27,500 bases of DNA from Chrysomallon squamiferum (GCA_012295275.1 CM022678.1:13097092-13124591), one strand, 5' to 3'; counted from the first letter of the stretch, positions 11,229 through 22,993 are shown. Notes: a model not told the origin generated them from the letters alone. Translations and numbers: made by a program.

Positions 11229-11952
11229 AACCATATTTATTTATTTATTAACGTGACACAGCAGATGAACATTATCTGTTGCTAACTAACAAAATAAACC
11301 TTCCTGCGACATTACGAGTTATTTTAATCTGCCCCCTGCAAAGCAGACCTCAACAAGAGAGAAGATCGTGTTTTACAGTACATCGACTTCTAACTCCTGT
11401 TTGCAGACCAGTTTTTAAGGACCTCCGTAGCTAAAACGGCAGACGTTTTTTGTAACGGCCATTTTGAAAATGACCAAAACACTCTTCCGAGATTGTATTA
11501 TCTACCCTGAACAAAGCCGCCATGTTTGCGAACAGGTATAAAATGTCACGTAATGACGAATATAAAATGTGAAAGCGAAGAGTCAAACATCGCCTGAATG
11601 TCTGAGGCTTCCACACACAGAAGATTTATTTCATGAATGTTCTTTTTAAATGTTGTTCTATTGTATGACAAGTTGCTTAAATATTCTCAGATGTTGACGT
11701 TTGATAGTGGCGCCCTCTATTGGACAAAAAAGTTATGTTTTGTGACACTGAATAGATAAATAGAGATTCTAAACCTATTCTGTGTCACGGACCAATTTGT
11801 GTGTCAAGCAAAACAGAATTAGTAAGCACAAACGTACATAAAATGATATTATAGCTAAAGCTTTGTGGTATCCGGTTTTAGTATTTTAAAATTTGTGTAG
11901 CACTTGTAAAAAGCAGATTTTAAAAAGTGAAAGAAATTAACATTAAAAGGGG
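11229..11952. other. Single-copy spacer with promoter-like motifs
   Basis: It holds GCCGCCATGTT at 11516-11526, the complement of the YY1-type consensus AANATGGCGGC, and TATAAAA at 11537-11543, repeated as TATAAAATG at 11561. A near-palindrome centred on CATTTTGAAAATG lies at 11457-11475. The motifs could mark a promoter, but no transcript or downstream gene is visible. Confidence 0.35.
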
Positions 11953-12062
11953 TATATGTATATTTGTATGTATGTATGTATGTATATATGTATGTATATG
12001 TGTATGTATGTATGTATCTATCTATCTATCTATTGATACATACATACATATATATATATATC
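11953..12062. repeat. (TATG)n-(TATC)n-(CATA)n-(TA)n compound microsatellite
   Basis: GTAT units lead to four TATC units, then CATA units and a TA run. The TATG and CATA halves are inverse complements, so the tract could fold back on itself. Confidence 0.94.
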
Positions 12063-12081
12063 TTTTATTCTATATTAATTT

Positions 12082-12213
<132 letters not shown>

Positions 12214-13020
12214 TTACTTGACGGAAGGAACACTAAAAGCTCTATTCATCGGGATAAGCTCTCAGCAGATAAAAGAATGACAGTTTTGATAAACAGTTTT
12301 AGAAAATAATGATAAAACTAACGGCACATTTCAGAACCACAAAGGGACATAACAATAAGCATACAACGTCTCGGGTTTATTAATAAATATTTCCATTGTG
12401 CTGGGGAAACCCTGTGGTGACTTATGGTCATCGCTGTAGTGTACAGTTATCCCGTTTCCACCTTATTGTTACTTGAAGAGACTAAGCCGTTGTCTTTGAA
12501 GTTTTTGTACACAAAGTCGCCACTGACCATCTCGCCGCACTGTAAGCGGGTTCACACCCTCGCCACACGAGACAAAACTTGAATGATAAAAATCTTCAGG
12601 AGACTCAACAACACTGCGTCTGATTTGTGGCGTGCACAGACATTTATTTTAACATTTATTGTGTTTTAATGAAAACCTGGGTGTTCACAGGAGCGGGTAT
12701 ATACAGGCTGTTGTCAAGATTACATCTGTTGTACAACTCGAGATAGCAAGATTAAAGTGTTAGTTTGATTTATCTGTGATCAAACACAGAGTCTAAATAA
12801 AGTCTATCTATCAATATTTGTCCTTAACCGCCATCTAATTTTTAAAAATCTTGTCACATGTTTCTACTGCTGTGACATAAAGACGTATTCTGTTTAAATT
12901 ACCTAGTTAAAGACGCACATACACAAAACCATATATATATATTAAACATACACGCAGAGACAGATACATTTAGTTTAATTAATTAAAATACAAATGCATA
13001 TTAAATGATTCGGCTAATGA
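12214..13020. other. Single-copy spacer, no gene recognised
   Basis: About 800 bp of non-repetitive sequence, less AT-rich at 12400-12620. I see no convincing ORF, tRNA or mobile element. Confidence 0.5.
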
Positions 13021-13021
13021 T

Positions 13022-13216
13022 TTGTCTATCTGTCTGTTTGTCTGACTGTCTGTCTGTCTCTTTGTCTGTCTGACTGACTGTTTGTCTATCTGTCTGTTTG
13101 TCTGACTGTCTGTCTGTCTGACTGACTGTCTCTCTATCTGACTGTCTGTCTGTCTCTCTGTCTGTCTGTCTGTCTGACTGTCTCTCTGTCTGACTGTCTG
13201 TCTGTCTGTCTATCTA
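13022..13216. repeat. (CTGT)n tetranucleotide with 60-bp higher-order duplication
   Basis: TGTC/CTGA/TATC units fill the interval. The 39 bases from 13021 recur exactly at 13081, so a 60-bp block was duplicated within the tract. Confidence 0.93.
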
Positions 13217-13765
13217 CCGCCTGTGGTTATATTGCTGTGATTACATTATATCTACGTTATTCTTTCTTGCTTTCTTTCATTCGTTCTTTTCTTGTTTCTA
13301 TCCTTTAACATTTTATTCATATCTTTTTCTTCATCTTATTTTTTACTTCATTTAACGTCGCGCCTCACCTGGTCTTCTTCTTTATTTTTCTTTGTCTCTG
13401 ATTTCTTTTATTCTCTGTAAAAACAGATACAGACATTAAAATCACCTTTATTGCAGACTGTGGGAATATATGTCTGTTGTGAGACCTTTCCGGTTAACGT
13501 TTCAAGGCTCGATGTCCCGTTATGTTGATTTATGGAGTGATAATGTGTGTATCGGTTTCAGCTTACAACTCAGGAACACATCTAACGGTTTTTCTGTTTG
13601 CTAGGACATCTCGGCTCGGGTACAAAGGGCGACTCTGGGCCTGGGATTATTCGCTTCTATGGATCTCTCAGCTGTAAGGTTGCGTGAACGAAGACTTCTT
13701 TTAGTTAGGGTAGACGATTTGTATCGTTTGTCTGGCGGTGCGGGGCATGCTTCGTTTCATGTGTT
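13217..13765. other. Spacer: pyrimidine-rich left part, single-copy right part
   Basis: 13260-13400 is T/C-rich (TTTC and TTCTT units). 13440-13765 is more balanced and includes a patch at 13600-13740 with CG dinucleotides and a short ATG frame from 13659 that runs into the GT microsatellite. No domain is recognised. Confidence 0.45.
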
Positions 13766-14012
13766 AGTTTGTGTGTGTGTGCGTGCGTGTGTGTGCCTGT
13801 GTTTTGTGAATTTGTGTGTTTGTGTTTGCGTATGTGTATGTGTGTGTGTGTATGTATGTGTGAACAAATACATACATATATATATATATATATATATGCC
13901 TCTGTTTATCTCTCTATGTCTATCTATTTGTCTATCTATAATTCTACCCATTCATTTATCCATCCATCCATCCATCCATCCATCCATCCATCCATCCATC
14001 CATCCATCCATC
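13766..14012. repeat. Compound (GT)n-(TA)n-(TCTA)n-(CATC)n microsatellite
   Basis: Interrupted GT units run to about 13860, a TA run covers 13877-13897, TCTA/TTTG variants follow, and perfect CATC units cover about 13957-14012. The Pro-Ser-Ile-His frame is an artefact of CATC. Confidence 0.95.
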
Positions 14013-14601
<589 letters not shown>

Positions 14602-14627
14602 CATTCGCTCGCTATTTTCTTCTGTCT

Positions 14628-14942
14628 TTATTTCTTTGCAGATACGTCACATTTTCTTTCACTCTTTATACCAAAATTTCCCAACACCCATTTCAGCATA
14701 ATATAGCAACAGGCAAGTTGTTTTTCTTCTTCTTCTTCTTGGATTTTAAATATATTTTTTTTATTTGAATAACGATCCCCAAGGACAGCATACATTTTTC
14801 TTCTAGTAGTGGCACAAGACAATTGGAATATAATTGACTCCGCTGTTATTTCATCTCTGTTTGTGTGTTTCTCTGCTTTTGTCATTCTCGACATCAATGA
14901 CTCGTGTAATGAGGCGCTTTCTAGACCAGAACGTTCCTCCAT
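14628..14942 (-). CDS. Orphan 104-codon ORF, doubtful
   Basis: An ATG at 14942 (complement) opens 104 codons to a TAA at 14628-14630. This is the longest ATG frame here not made mostly of repeats. The product starts MEERSGLESASLHESLMSR and is mixed and charged. It has a Glu run at about residues 72-76 encoded by the (TTC)n at about 14727-14741, and no signal peptide, membrane segment or known motif that I recognise. Only +4 G supports the start context. The frame is also open 22 codons upstream without ATG. It could be a chance ORF or a decayed exon. Confidence 0.12.
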   Translation of the reverse strand: MEERSGLESASLHESLMSRMTKAEKHTNRDEITAESIIFQLSCATTRRKMYAVLGDRYSNKKNIFKIQEEEEEKQLACCYIMLKWVLGNFGIKSERKCDVSAKK

Positions 14943-15284
14943 GGGCCATTTTACCGAAATAAAAACTAAGAATGTGAAGATGTAGGCAAAAGCTAAATTA
15001 TTATACACTCTAGTTTTACAAGTATAAAGAGTTTTTTTTAATTTTAAGAGGGGGTGAAAAAAGAAATTAAAGAAATTAAAAAGAAGAAGAAGAAAGTGTT
15101 AGAAAAAAAAAATAGGTTGAAGTTAACTGTAAACGTTTTTCTTTTTAGATCATTTGTCATTCAAAGGAGTTGATATACTTTTACAGTCTGTACTTAATTT
15201 GTAATTCTTTCTTTACTGCATTTTCTTCCTGATCTTTCTTTTTTCTTCTGAGTTTTATTTTCTACTTTTTCTATTTTATTTATT
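14943..15284. other. Single-copy AT-rich spacer
   Basis: A-rich at 15030-15115, T/C-rich at 15200-15284. No feature recognised. Confidence 0.5.
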
Positions 15285-15470
15285 CCTCTTCTTCTTCTCA
15301 TTATTATTTATTGTTATTGTTATTATTATTGTTGTTAGTTTTGTTGTTGTTGCTGTGGTTTTTATTGTTATTATTGTTATTATTTTTGTTATTATTGTTG
15401 TTGTTGTTGTTGTTGTTATTATTATTATTATTGTTATTATTATTATTATTGTTATTATTATTGTTATTAC
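15285..15470. repeat. (TTC)n-(TTA)n-(TTG)n triplet microsatellite
   Basis: A short TTC run is followed by about 170 bp of mixed ATT and GTT units. Poly-Asn and poly-Leu frames are artefacts. Confidence 0.95.
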
Positions 15471-15587
15471 AACTGCTGCTGACAGCTGATGTGAAAGGAA
15501 AGAGAGGGACGGTACTGCAGAGCAGTGACTGAGAGCAAACCGGCTTGTCACAGACCTGACCTGGAAATAAAATCAACTGACGCTCCA

Positions 15588-18488
15588 AGAAGAATTTATC
15601 TACTACAAGACAGTTTTAGAAAATAGAAGAATTTATCTACTACAAGACAGTTTTAGAAAATAGAAGAATTTATCTACTACAAGACAGAGTTTTAGAAGAT
15701 AGAAGAATTTATCTACTACAAGACAGAGTTTTAGAAGATAGAAGAATTTATCTACTACAAGACAGAGTTTTAGAAGATAGAAGAATTTATCTACTACAAG
15801 ACAGTTTTAGAAAATAGAAGAATTTATCTACTACAAGACAGAGTTTTAGAAAATAGAAGAATTTATCTACTACAAGACAGAGTTTTAGAAAATAGAAGAA
15901 TTTATCTACTACAAGACAGAGTTTTAGAAAATAGAAGAATTTATCTACTACAAGACAGAGTTTTAGAAAATAGAAGAATTTATCTACTACAAGACAGAGT
16001 TTTAGAAAATAGAAGAATTTATCTACTACAAGACAGTGTTTTAGAAAATAGAAGAATTTATCTACTACAAGACAGAGTTTTAGAAAATAGAAGAATTTAT
16101 CTACTACAAGACAGAGTTTTAGAAAATAGAAGAATTTATCTACTACAAGACAGAGTTTTAGAACATAGAAGAATTTATCTACTACAAGACAGAGTTTTAG
16201 AAAATAGAAGAATTTATCTACTACAAGACAGTTTTAGAAAATAGAAGAATTTATCTACTACAAGACAGAGTTTTAGAAAATAGAAGAATTTATCTACTAC
16301 AAGACAGAGTTTTAGAAGATAGAAGAATTTATCTACTACAAGACAGAGTTTTAGAAAATAGAAGAATTTATCTACTACAAGACAGAGTTTTAGAAAATAG
16401 AAGAATTTATCTACTACAAGACAGTGTTTTAGAAAATAGAAGAATTTATCTACTACAAGACAGAGTTTTAGAAAATAGAAGAATTTATCTACTACAAGAC
16501 AGAGTTTTAGAAAATAGAAGAATTTATCTACTACAAGACAGAGTTTTAGAAAATAGAAGAATTTATCTACTACAAGACAGAGTTTTAGAAAATAGAAGAA
16601 TTTATCTACTACAAGACAGAAAATAGAAGAATTTATCTACTACAAGAAGAGTTTTAGAAAATAGAAGAATTTATCTACTACAAGACAGAGTTTTAGAAAA
16701 TAGAAGAATTTATCTTACAAGACAGAGTTTTTAGAAAATAGAAGAATTTATCTACTACAAGACAGAGTTTTAGAAAATAGAAGAATTTATCTACTACAAG
16801 ACAGAGTTTTAGAAGATAGAAGAATTTATCTACTACAAGACAGAGTTTTAGAAGATAGAAGAATTTATCTACTACAAGACAGAAGAAAATAGAAGAATTT
16901 ATCTACTACAAGACAGAGTTTTAGAAAATAGAAGAATTTATCTACTACAAGACAGAGTTTTAGAAAATAGAAGAATTTATCTACTACAAGACAGAGTTTT
17001 AGAAAATAGAAGAATTTATCTACTACAAGACAGAGTTTTAGAAGATAGAAGAATTTATCTAGAGTTTACAAGACAGAGTTTTAGAAAATAGAAGAATTTA
17101 TCTACTACAAGACAGAGTTTTAGAAAATAGAAGAATTTATCTACTACAAGACAGAGTTTTAGAAAATAGAAGAATTTATCTACTACAAGACAGAGTTTTA
17201 GAAAATAGAAGAATTTATCTACTACAAGACAGAGTTTTAGAAAATAGAAGAATTTATCTACTACAAGACAGAGTTTTAGAAAATAGAAGAATTTATCTAC
17301 TACAAGACAGAGTTTTAGAAGATAGAAGAATTTATCTACTACAAGACAGAGTTTTAGAAGATAGAAGAATTTATCTACTACAAGACAGAGTTTTAGAAAA
17401 TAGAAGAATTTATCTACTACAAGACAGAGTTTTAGAAGATAGAAGAATTTATCTACTACAAGACAGAGTTTTAGAAGATAGAAGAATTTATCTACTACAA
17501 GACAGAGTTTTAGAAGATAGAAGAATTTATCTACTACAAGACAGAGTTTTAGAAAATAGAAGAATTTATCTACTACAAGACAGAGTTTTAGAAGATAGAA
17601 GAATTTATCTACTACAAGACAGTTTTAGAAGATAGAAGAATTTATCTACTACAAGACAGAGTTTTAGAAGATAGAAGAATTTATCTACTACAAGACAGAG
17701 TTTTAGAAGATAGAAGAATTTATCTACTACAAGACAGAGTTTTTAGAAGATAGAAGAATTTATCTACTACAAGACAGTTTTAGAAGATAGAAGAATTTAT
17801 CTACTACAAGACAGAGTTTTAGAACATAGAAGAATTTATCTACTACAAGACAGAGTTTTAGAAGATAGAAGAATTTATCTACTACAAGACAGAGTTTTAG
17901 AAGATAGAAGAATTTATCTACTACAAGACAGTTTTAGAAGATAGAAGAATTTATCTACTACAAGACAGAGTTTTAGAAAATAGAAGAATTTATCTACTAC
18001 AAGACAGAGTTTTAGAAGATAGAAGAATTTATCTACTACAAGACAGAGTTTTAGAAGATAGAAGAATTTATCTACTACAAGACAGAGTTTTAGAAGATAG
18101 AAGAATTTATCTACTACAAGACAGTGTTTTAGAAAATAGAAGAATTTATCTACTACAAGACAATGTTTTAGAAAATAGAAGAATTTATCTACTACAAGAC
18201 AGTGTTTTAGAAAATAGAAGAATTTATCTACTACAAGACAGTGTTTTAGAAAACAGAAGAATTTATCTACTACAAGACAGTGTTTTAGAAAACGGAAGAA
18301 TTTATCTACTACAAGACAGTGTTTGAGAAAATAGAAGAATTTATCTACTACAAGACAGAGTTTTAGAAAATAGAAGAATTTATCTACTACAAGACAGAGT
18401 TTTAGAAAATAGAAGAATTTATCTACTTCAAGACAATGTTTTAGAAAATAGAAGAATTTATCTACTACAAGACAGTGTTTGAGAAGAT
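15588..18488 (+). repeat. 39-bp minisatellite, about 75 copies
   Basis: The unit begins AGAAGAATTTATCTACTACA and ends GAGTTTTAGAAAAT. Most units are 39 bp; about seven lack the GA after ACA (37 bp) and a few carry larger deletions (near 16620, 16880) or insertions (17060). Variants cluster: GAAAAT-type units fill most of about 15840-17290, GAAGAT-type dominate about 17300-18100, and TGTTTTAG or AATGTTTTAG units are confined almost wholly to about 18110-18488. The rightmost 15 units are in phase on the minus strand and give a 195-codon frame (17914-18501, true ATG at 18501 just outside the array) of the 13-residue repeat FLKHCLVVDKFFY. The plus strand is also open over long stretches (RRIYLLQDRVLEN). 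Two-base-short units break both frames, so a protein is unlikely. Confidence 0.98.
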
Positions 18489-18558
18489 GAGCGGGATACA
18501 TGTTGAAAATAAGATCTGCAGTTGTGAAGTCAGCTTTCTAAACTATGAGCGAAACGCG

Positions 18559-18652
18559 TTTGGAAAAGAAAAAAAAAAAAAAAAATAATAATAAATTTCT
18601 GGAATGAAAGATAATAATAATAAGAAGAAGAAGAAGAAGAAAAAAGAAGAAT
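18559..18652. repeat. Poly-A, (AAT)n and (GAA)n low-complexity tract
   Basis: An A run at about 18569-18585, AAT units, a short unique insert, then AAT and GAA units. The poly-A could be a retroelement tail, but no body is recognised next to it. Confidence 0.85.
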
Positions 18653-18920
18653 CTATCGTCTTTGGTATCCTGCGCAAAAACCCGTCTCAAACAGCAGGTA
18701 TTCGGCGAGCTTGTACATTACAATAATCAAAACATTACGTCATTTTATTTAACTCTTTTGTACTCAGTTTTGCGCATGTTTTGCACTGTTGAGTCTCAGA
18801 AAACCTGTGACGTCACGTAATCAAAGGACAATAGCTTGAACACGTGGAACACTTTTCTTCAGCTACGGGATAAGTACGTCATAAATAAATAATCGACAAC
18901 TTGCGACGTTATGTAATTAG
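18653..18920. other. Single-copy spacer carrying CRE/E-box motifs
   Basis: Non-repetitive, with many CG dinucleotides and the motif cluster listed separately. No ORF is recognised. Confidence 0.5.
18735..18882. promoter_or_regulatory. Cluster of CRE-like sites and an E-box
   Basis: TTACGTCA (18735-18742), the full palindromic CRE TGACGTCA (18808-18815), CACGTG (18841-18846) and TACGTCAT (18875-18882) lie within 150 bp. These are the known core sites of CREB/ATF and bHLH factors. Function is inferred only from density. No TATA box or transcript start is evident. Confidence 0.3.
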
Positions 18921-18960
18921 TTCGTTAACATTCGTTATAATTCGTTAGTGTTCGTGAAAA
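18921..18960 (+). repeat. 10-bp tandem repeat, four copies of TTCGTTannn
   Basis: TTCGTTAACA, TTCGTTATAA, TTCGTTAGTG and TTCGTGAAAA follow each other exactly, just before the 22-bp array. Confidence 0.85.
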
Positions 18961-18968
18961 CAATTATT

Positions 18969-19114
18969 AGGAATTATGTTTAATTATAATTAGGAGTTAT
19001 GTTTAATTATAAGTAGGAGTTATGGTTATAATAATTAGGAGCTATGTTTATAATAATTAGGAGTTATGTGTATAATAATTAGGAGTTATATTTATTATAA
19101 CGAGGAGCTATGTG
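18969..19114 (+). repeat. 22/23-bp minisatellite, about 6.5 copies
   Basis: Units begin AGGAGTTATG or AGGAGCTATG and end in AATAATT. The first two are 23 bp and the next four 22 bp. A partial AGGAGCTATGTG unit closes the array. Confidence 0.95.
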
Positions 19115-19883
<769 letters not shown>

Positions 19884-19975
19884 TAAAGGGGGGGGGGAGG
19901 GAGAAAAAAAGAAAAAAAAAGATGAAGAAGAAAAAGAAAAAAGATTAAAAAAAAATAAAGAAGAAGAAGATGAAA
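19884..19975 (+). repeat. Polypurine tract: G10 then A/GAA-rich
   Basis: Ten consecutive G (19888-19897) lead into GGGAG, then A runs and GAA units. The plus strand is nearly all purine for about 90 bp. Confidence 0.93.
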
Positions 19976-20397
19976 TCGCAACGATATCGAGTTAACTTTG
20001 TCAGAATACAGACGTTAATGTAAATCAGAAATGGTTGTTCGGAATGCAGTATTGGTCCCAGCCAATGACAGTATAGCTTTCACCTCTTAAACGGGCCGTG
20101 AAATGAAACTCTCTGTGTGGGTGGGGACGTTGCTCTGTGGCAGACCACACCTGCCTGCATCTGACGTTGCAGCCGAGGTTTCGTCAAATACACCGCAGCG
20201 TTGTTTAATCTACAAGAAGGAGATTTCTGTTTACGTGCTGACGGAGGCAGGCTGATTATCTGGACTGCGTCAGATAGTGAGAGAAAATTAAAATAGAAAA
20301 CGGCAACTAGTGTGCAGTAATAAAATATTATACAGACGTATTTGTTTTTTTCCTGATAAATATAGAAACGATACAGAACAATTTCTGACTGAGTTAA
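19976..20397. other. Single-copy, less AT-rich spacer
   Basis: Balanced composition with CG dinucleotides, the CCAAT pair below, and a small hairpin TGTGG-CAGA-CCACA at about 20136-20149. It resembles a regulatory or exon pocket, but no frame is convincing. Confidence 0.45.
20051..20066. promoter_or_regulatory. Inverted CCAAT pair
   Basis: ATTGG-TCCCAG-CCAAT places two CCAAT boxes back to back in a less AT-rich segment. This is known as an NF-Y-type motif. Activity here is speculative. Confidence 0.2.
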
Positions 20398-20527
20398 ATA
20401 GACGGATAGCTAGATAGACACACAAACAGATAGATGGATTATTTGGATATATAGATATGTAGATAGAGAGAAAGATAGACTGATAGATACATAGATAAAT
20501 ATAGAACTAACCAGATTAGATACAGAT
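20398..20527. repeat. Degenerate (GATA)n tetranucleotide
   Basis: GATA, GATT and TAGA units with many substitutions over about 130 bp. Confidence 0.85.
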
Positions 20528-20676
20528 AGCAACGTAGTAAGTATCTATACACAGACAAAATGAACAAGTTAGAAAGAATTTTCTTTATCTGATTCCTTCA
20601 TTCCTTTCTTTTTTAATTCTTTATTTTCTTTGATGTAGAAATACATTTAAATATAAAAATTACATATTTGTTTTTT

Positions 20677-21116
20677 ACAACAGGACGAGATTTGTACTCA
20701 TTCACAGGCTGCAGTGGTGAGCGCTGCTTGTACAACAGGACGAGATTTGTACTCATTCACAGGCTGCAGTGGTGAGCGCTGCTTGTACAACAGGACGAGA
20801 TTTGTACTCATTCACAGGCTGCAGTGGTGAGCGCTGCTTGTACAACAGGACGAGATTTGTACTCATTCACAGGCTGCAGTGGTGAACACTTGTACAACAG
20901 GACGAGATTTGTACTCATTCACAGGCTGCAGTGGTGAGCGCTGCTTGTACAACAGGACGAGATTTGTACTCATTCACAGGTGTGGTGAGCGCTGCTTGTA
21001 CAACAGGACGAGATTTGTACTCATTCACAGGCTGCAGTGGTGAGCGCTGCTTGTACAACAGGACGAGATTTGTACTCATTCACAGGCTGCAGTGGTGAGC
21101 GCTGCTTGTACAACAG
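20677..21116 (+). repeat. 55-bp minisatellite, 8 copies, tRNA-like unit
   Basis: ACAACAGGACG starts at 20677, 20732, 20787, 20842, 20894, 20949, 21000 and 21055, with a terminal fragment at 21110. Six units are 55 bp; two are shortened to 52 and 51 bp near the AGTGGTGAGCG segment. The rest are nearly identical. Each unit carries CAGTGGTGAGCGCTG, which resembles the D-arm/A-box region of many tRNAs (CAGTGGT..AGCGC), then CTTGTACAACAGGACG and GATTTGTACTC, a weak match to the T-arm/B-box. Arms GTACAA and TTGTAC form a 6-bp inverted repeat. A tRNA-derived SINE head is the inferred source. Confidence 0.95.
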
Positions 21117-21655
21117 TGAATGAACGTCAAAGGTGGAATACTCGTTTTGCGCTGAGTCAAATGAATTTTGCTGCTGCTTTCTGCATGTTACTTTTTGGTA
21201 TGCACTTCGCATGAACAGTAAAGAAATATGCGTTTTCATACTCAAGTTTACAAGTACAAACAAATATTTTAATGGGTTCACTGATGGGGATTGATCCTGC
21301 AACCTAACACACTCGGCAATTAACGCTGTCTGTTGTAACTACCAACATGTACTAATGTTATAACATATAATGTCAGTGAAAAGGATAAATAGACGAGATA
21401 AATATTAAGTAGGCAATTTATTTTATGTTTTTTTTTTCTTTTTGTTGTTGTTGTATTTTTTTTTTTTTTTTTTGAATCAGCTCGAGGCTAGCGCGTGCAT
21501 TAATCACGTGTGTTTATTCTTTGTTTCTGGCTGTCTGTCAGTGGTGCTGCTGATGGAATGGTCAAAGTGAAATGATTGATGGTCGACATGTTAGCACCTC
21601 GTGTCCGAAACAGTCTGTCCGGTTCGGTTATCTGTCATTTTAAAAAACAAATATG
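21117..21655. other. Single-copy spacer with T-rich tract
   Basis: T runs and TTG units lie at about 21428-21474. It includes the tRNA-like candidate below. The minus-strand open frame across 21021-21302 overlaps the 55-bp array and is not credible as a gene. Confidence 0.5.
21265..21345 (-). mobile_element. Possible tRNA-related SINE fragment
   Basis: Read on the minus strand, TTGGTAGTTACAACAG is followed about 45 bases later by GGTTGCAGGATCAATCCCC. The second phrase resembles the T-arm/B-box (GGTTCRANYCC) with a couple of mismatches, and the first is a weak A-box candidate. The order and distance fit a pol III promoter. No poly-A tail, target duplication or complete tRNA fold is evident, so this may be chance. 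Confidence 0.25.
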
Positions 21656-21925
21656 TAAATAAATGAAGAGAACGAAGAACAAGATGATGATGATGATGAC
21701 GTTGGTGATGACGATGAAAAAGGAGACAAACAAACAGAAGAAGAAACGGACATAAAGTAATGAAAGAAGAAAGAATGAATGTAGATAGAAGAAAAGAAAG
21801 AAACAATGCCTAAAGATTGATGAGAAAAAGGAAATACAGAACGAATGAAAAAGAACACATGGAAGAAAAGAAGAAAGGAAAAAAGAAAGAGAGCGAGAGA
21901 AAGAGAGTCAAAAAGAGAATTAACC
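21656..21925 (+). repeat. Purine-rich GAA/GAT low-complexity region
   Basis: GAT units at about 21684-21715 are flanked by AAGAA, GAAAG and GAGA mixtures. Lys/Glu-rich and Phe/Ser-rich frames are compositional. Confidence 0.85.
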
Positions 21926-22431
21926 TCACTAACATTGCAAAAACTAGGTCACAAATAATTGAGGAACCATTCCCCCTTCCCTACACTTCCCCCTCCCTAA
22001 CAATAAACATTCTTTCGCTTTTCTTTGCCACATGATACCGTTGAGTTGGGAAAGTCTTTCCAAAGCACACCCCCCATACCCTCTTGAGAACTCTTCGCTG
22101 CAGGAGGTAATAAATTCTTGGAACGCAGGTGCGCATGCCCGGTTTACGGTTACCACAGTCAATGAGGCAAATTACTACTAGTGTCAGTGCGCGGCGTAAA
22201 ATACGACCGGTGTAGATTGCTGCTAGGAATGCATCGCACGCGCTTTCTGTACATAAAACACCGTGACGAACCACCAAGAACCAGTAGATATAAAATAAAC
22301 AAATAGGTCATAGTTACGATGATACTGATCACGACGTCATCAAGCACGACATAACAACAACTACATCAACAAGAATAATAATATAAAGATTATTTTATAC
22401 ATTATTATCCTCTGTGATATGATGGTGAACA
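21926..22431. other. Single-copy spacer, relatively CpG-rich
   Basis: 22090-22280 is among the least AT-rich pockets in the window, with several CG sites. Two overlapping minus-strand frames of 70-98 codons cross it, but both begin at TTG, and the encoded residues match nothing I recognise. A C-rich patch (CCCCCTTCCC) lies at about 21970-21998. Confidence 0.4.
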
Positions 22432-22520
22432 TGATATGATGATAATAATAAATCATAATGATAAGGATAAAGATAAAGATACCATAACAACAACAACAGC
22501 TACTACTACTACTACTAAAC

Positions 22521-22578
<58 letters not shown>
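22432..22578. repeat. GAT/AAT/CTA triplets ending in (TAA)n
   Basis: Mixed GATAAT and GATAAA units, a CTA run at about 22499-22516, then a perfect TAA tract at about 22520-22578. Confidence 0.94.
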
Positions 22579-22579
<1 letters not shown>

Positions 22580-22928
22580 TAGACGAAGAAGAAGAATTGA
22601 TTAATATTGTATAGTTCATTTTCACTTTGGTATGATGTCGATGCAAGTGATGGTGATAATTATGACGATAACGTTGATGATGATGATGATGATGACGACG
22701 TAATGCATTACTGCATCTGGTTTATTCCAGACATTTCATGGGTGAAGGGTTGAGTACATTTACGTAGGTGTCACTAACGTTTGCTATACATATATTAATA
22801 AACTGCGTAAATAAAGTCAGCGCAGATTTGTAACAGCGTGTGTTTGTATCGTAATGTTAACTTGATTGCGTCTTCTTTTTTCTGTATTTTCCCTTTCTTA
22901 TTGTTAATGATATGTGTTTTATTTTTGG

Positions 22929-22932
<4 letters not shown>
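22579..22932. other. Spacer with a (GAT)n tract
   Basis: GAT units lie at about 22674-22700. The rest is AT-rich single-copy sequence without a gene. Confidence 0.5.
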
Positions 22933-22961
<29 letters not shown>

Positions 22962-22993
22962 GGTATATATATATATATATATATATATACCTA
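22933..22993. repeat. (TA)n tract with an internal perfect palindrome
   Basis: Two TA runs are separated by GG. The second run is bounded by TAGG and CCTA, forming a 34-bp perfect palindrome at 22960-22993. Confidence 0.93.

Noticed and set aside
15588-18488. CRISPR-like array
   Set aside because: Units are contiguous tandem repeats with no unique spacers.
21981-22277. 98-codon minus-strand frame in a CpG-containing pocket
   Set aside because: Starts at TTG with no upstream ATG, no recognisable domain, and overlaps a second frame of similar length.
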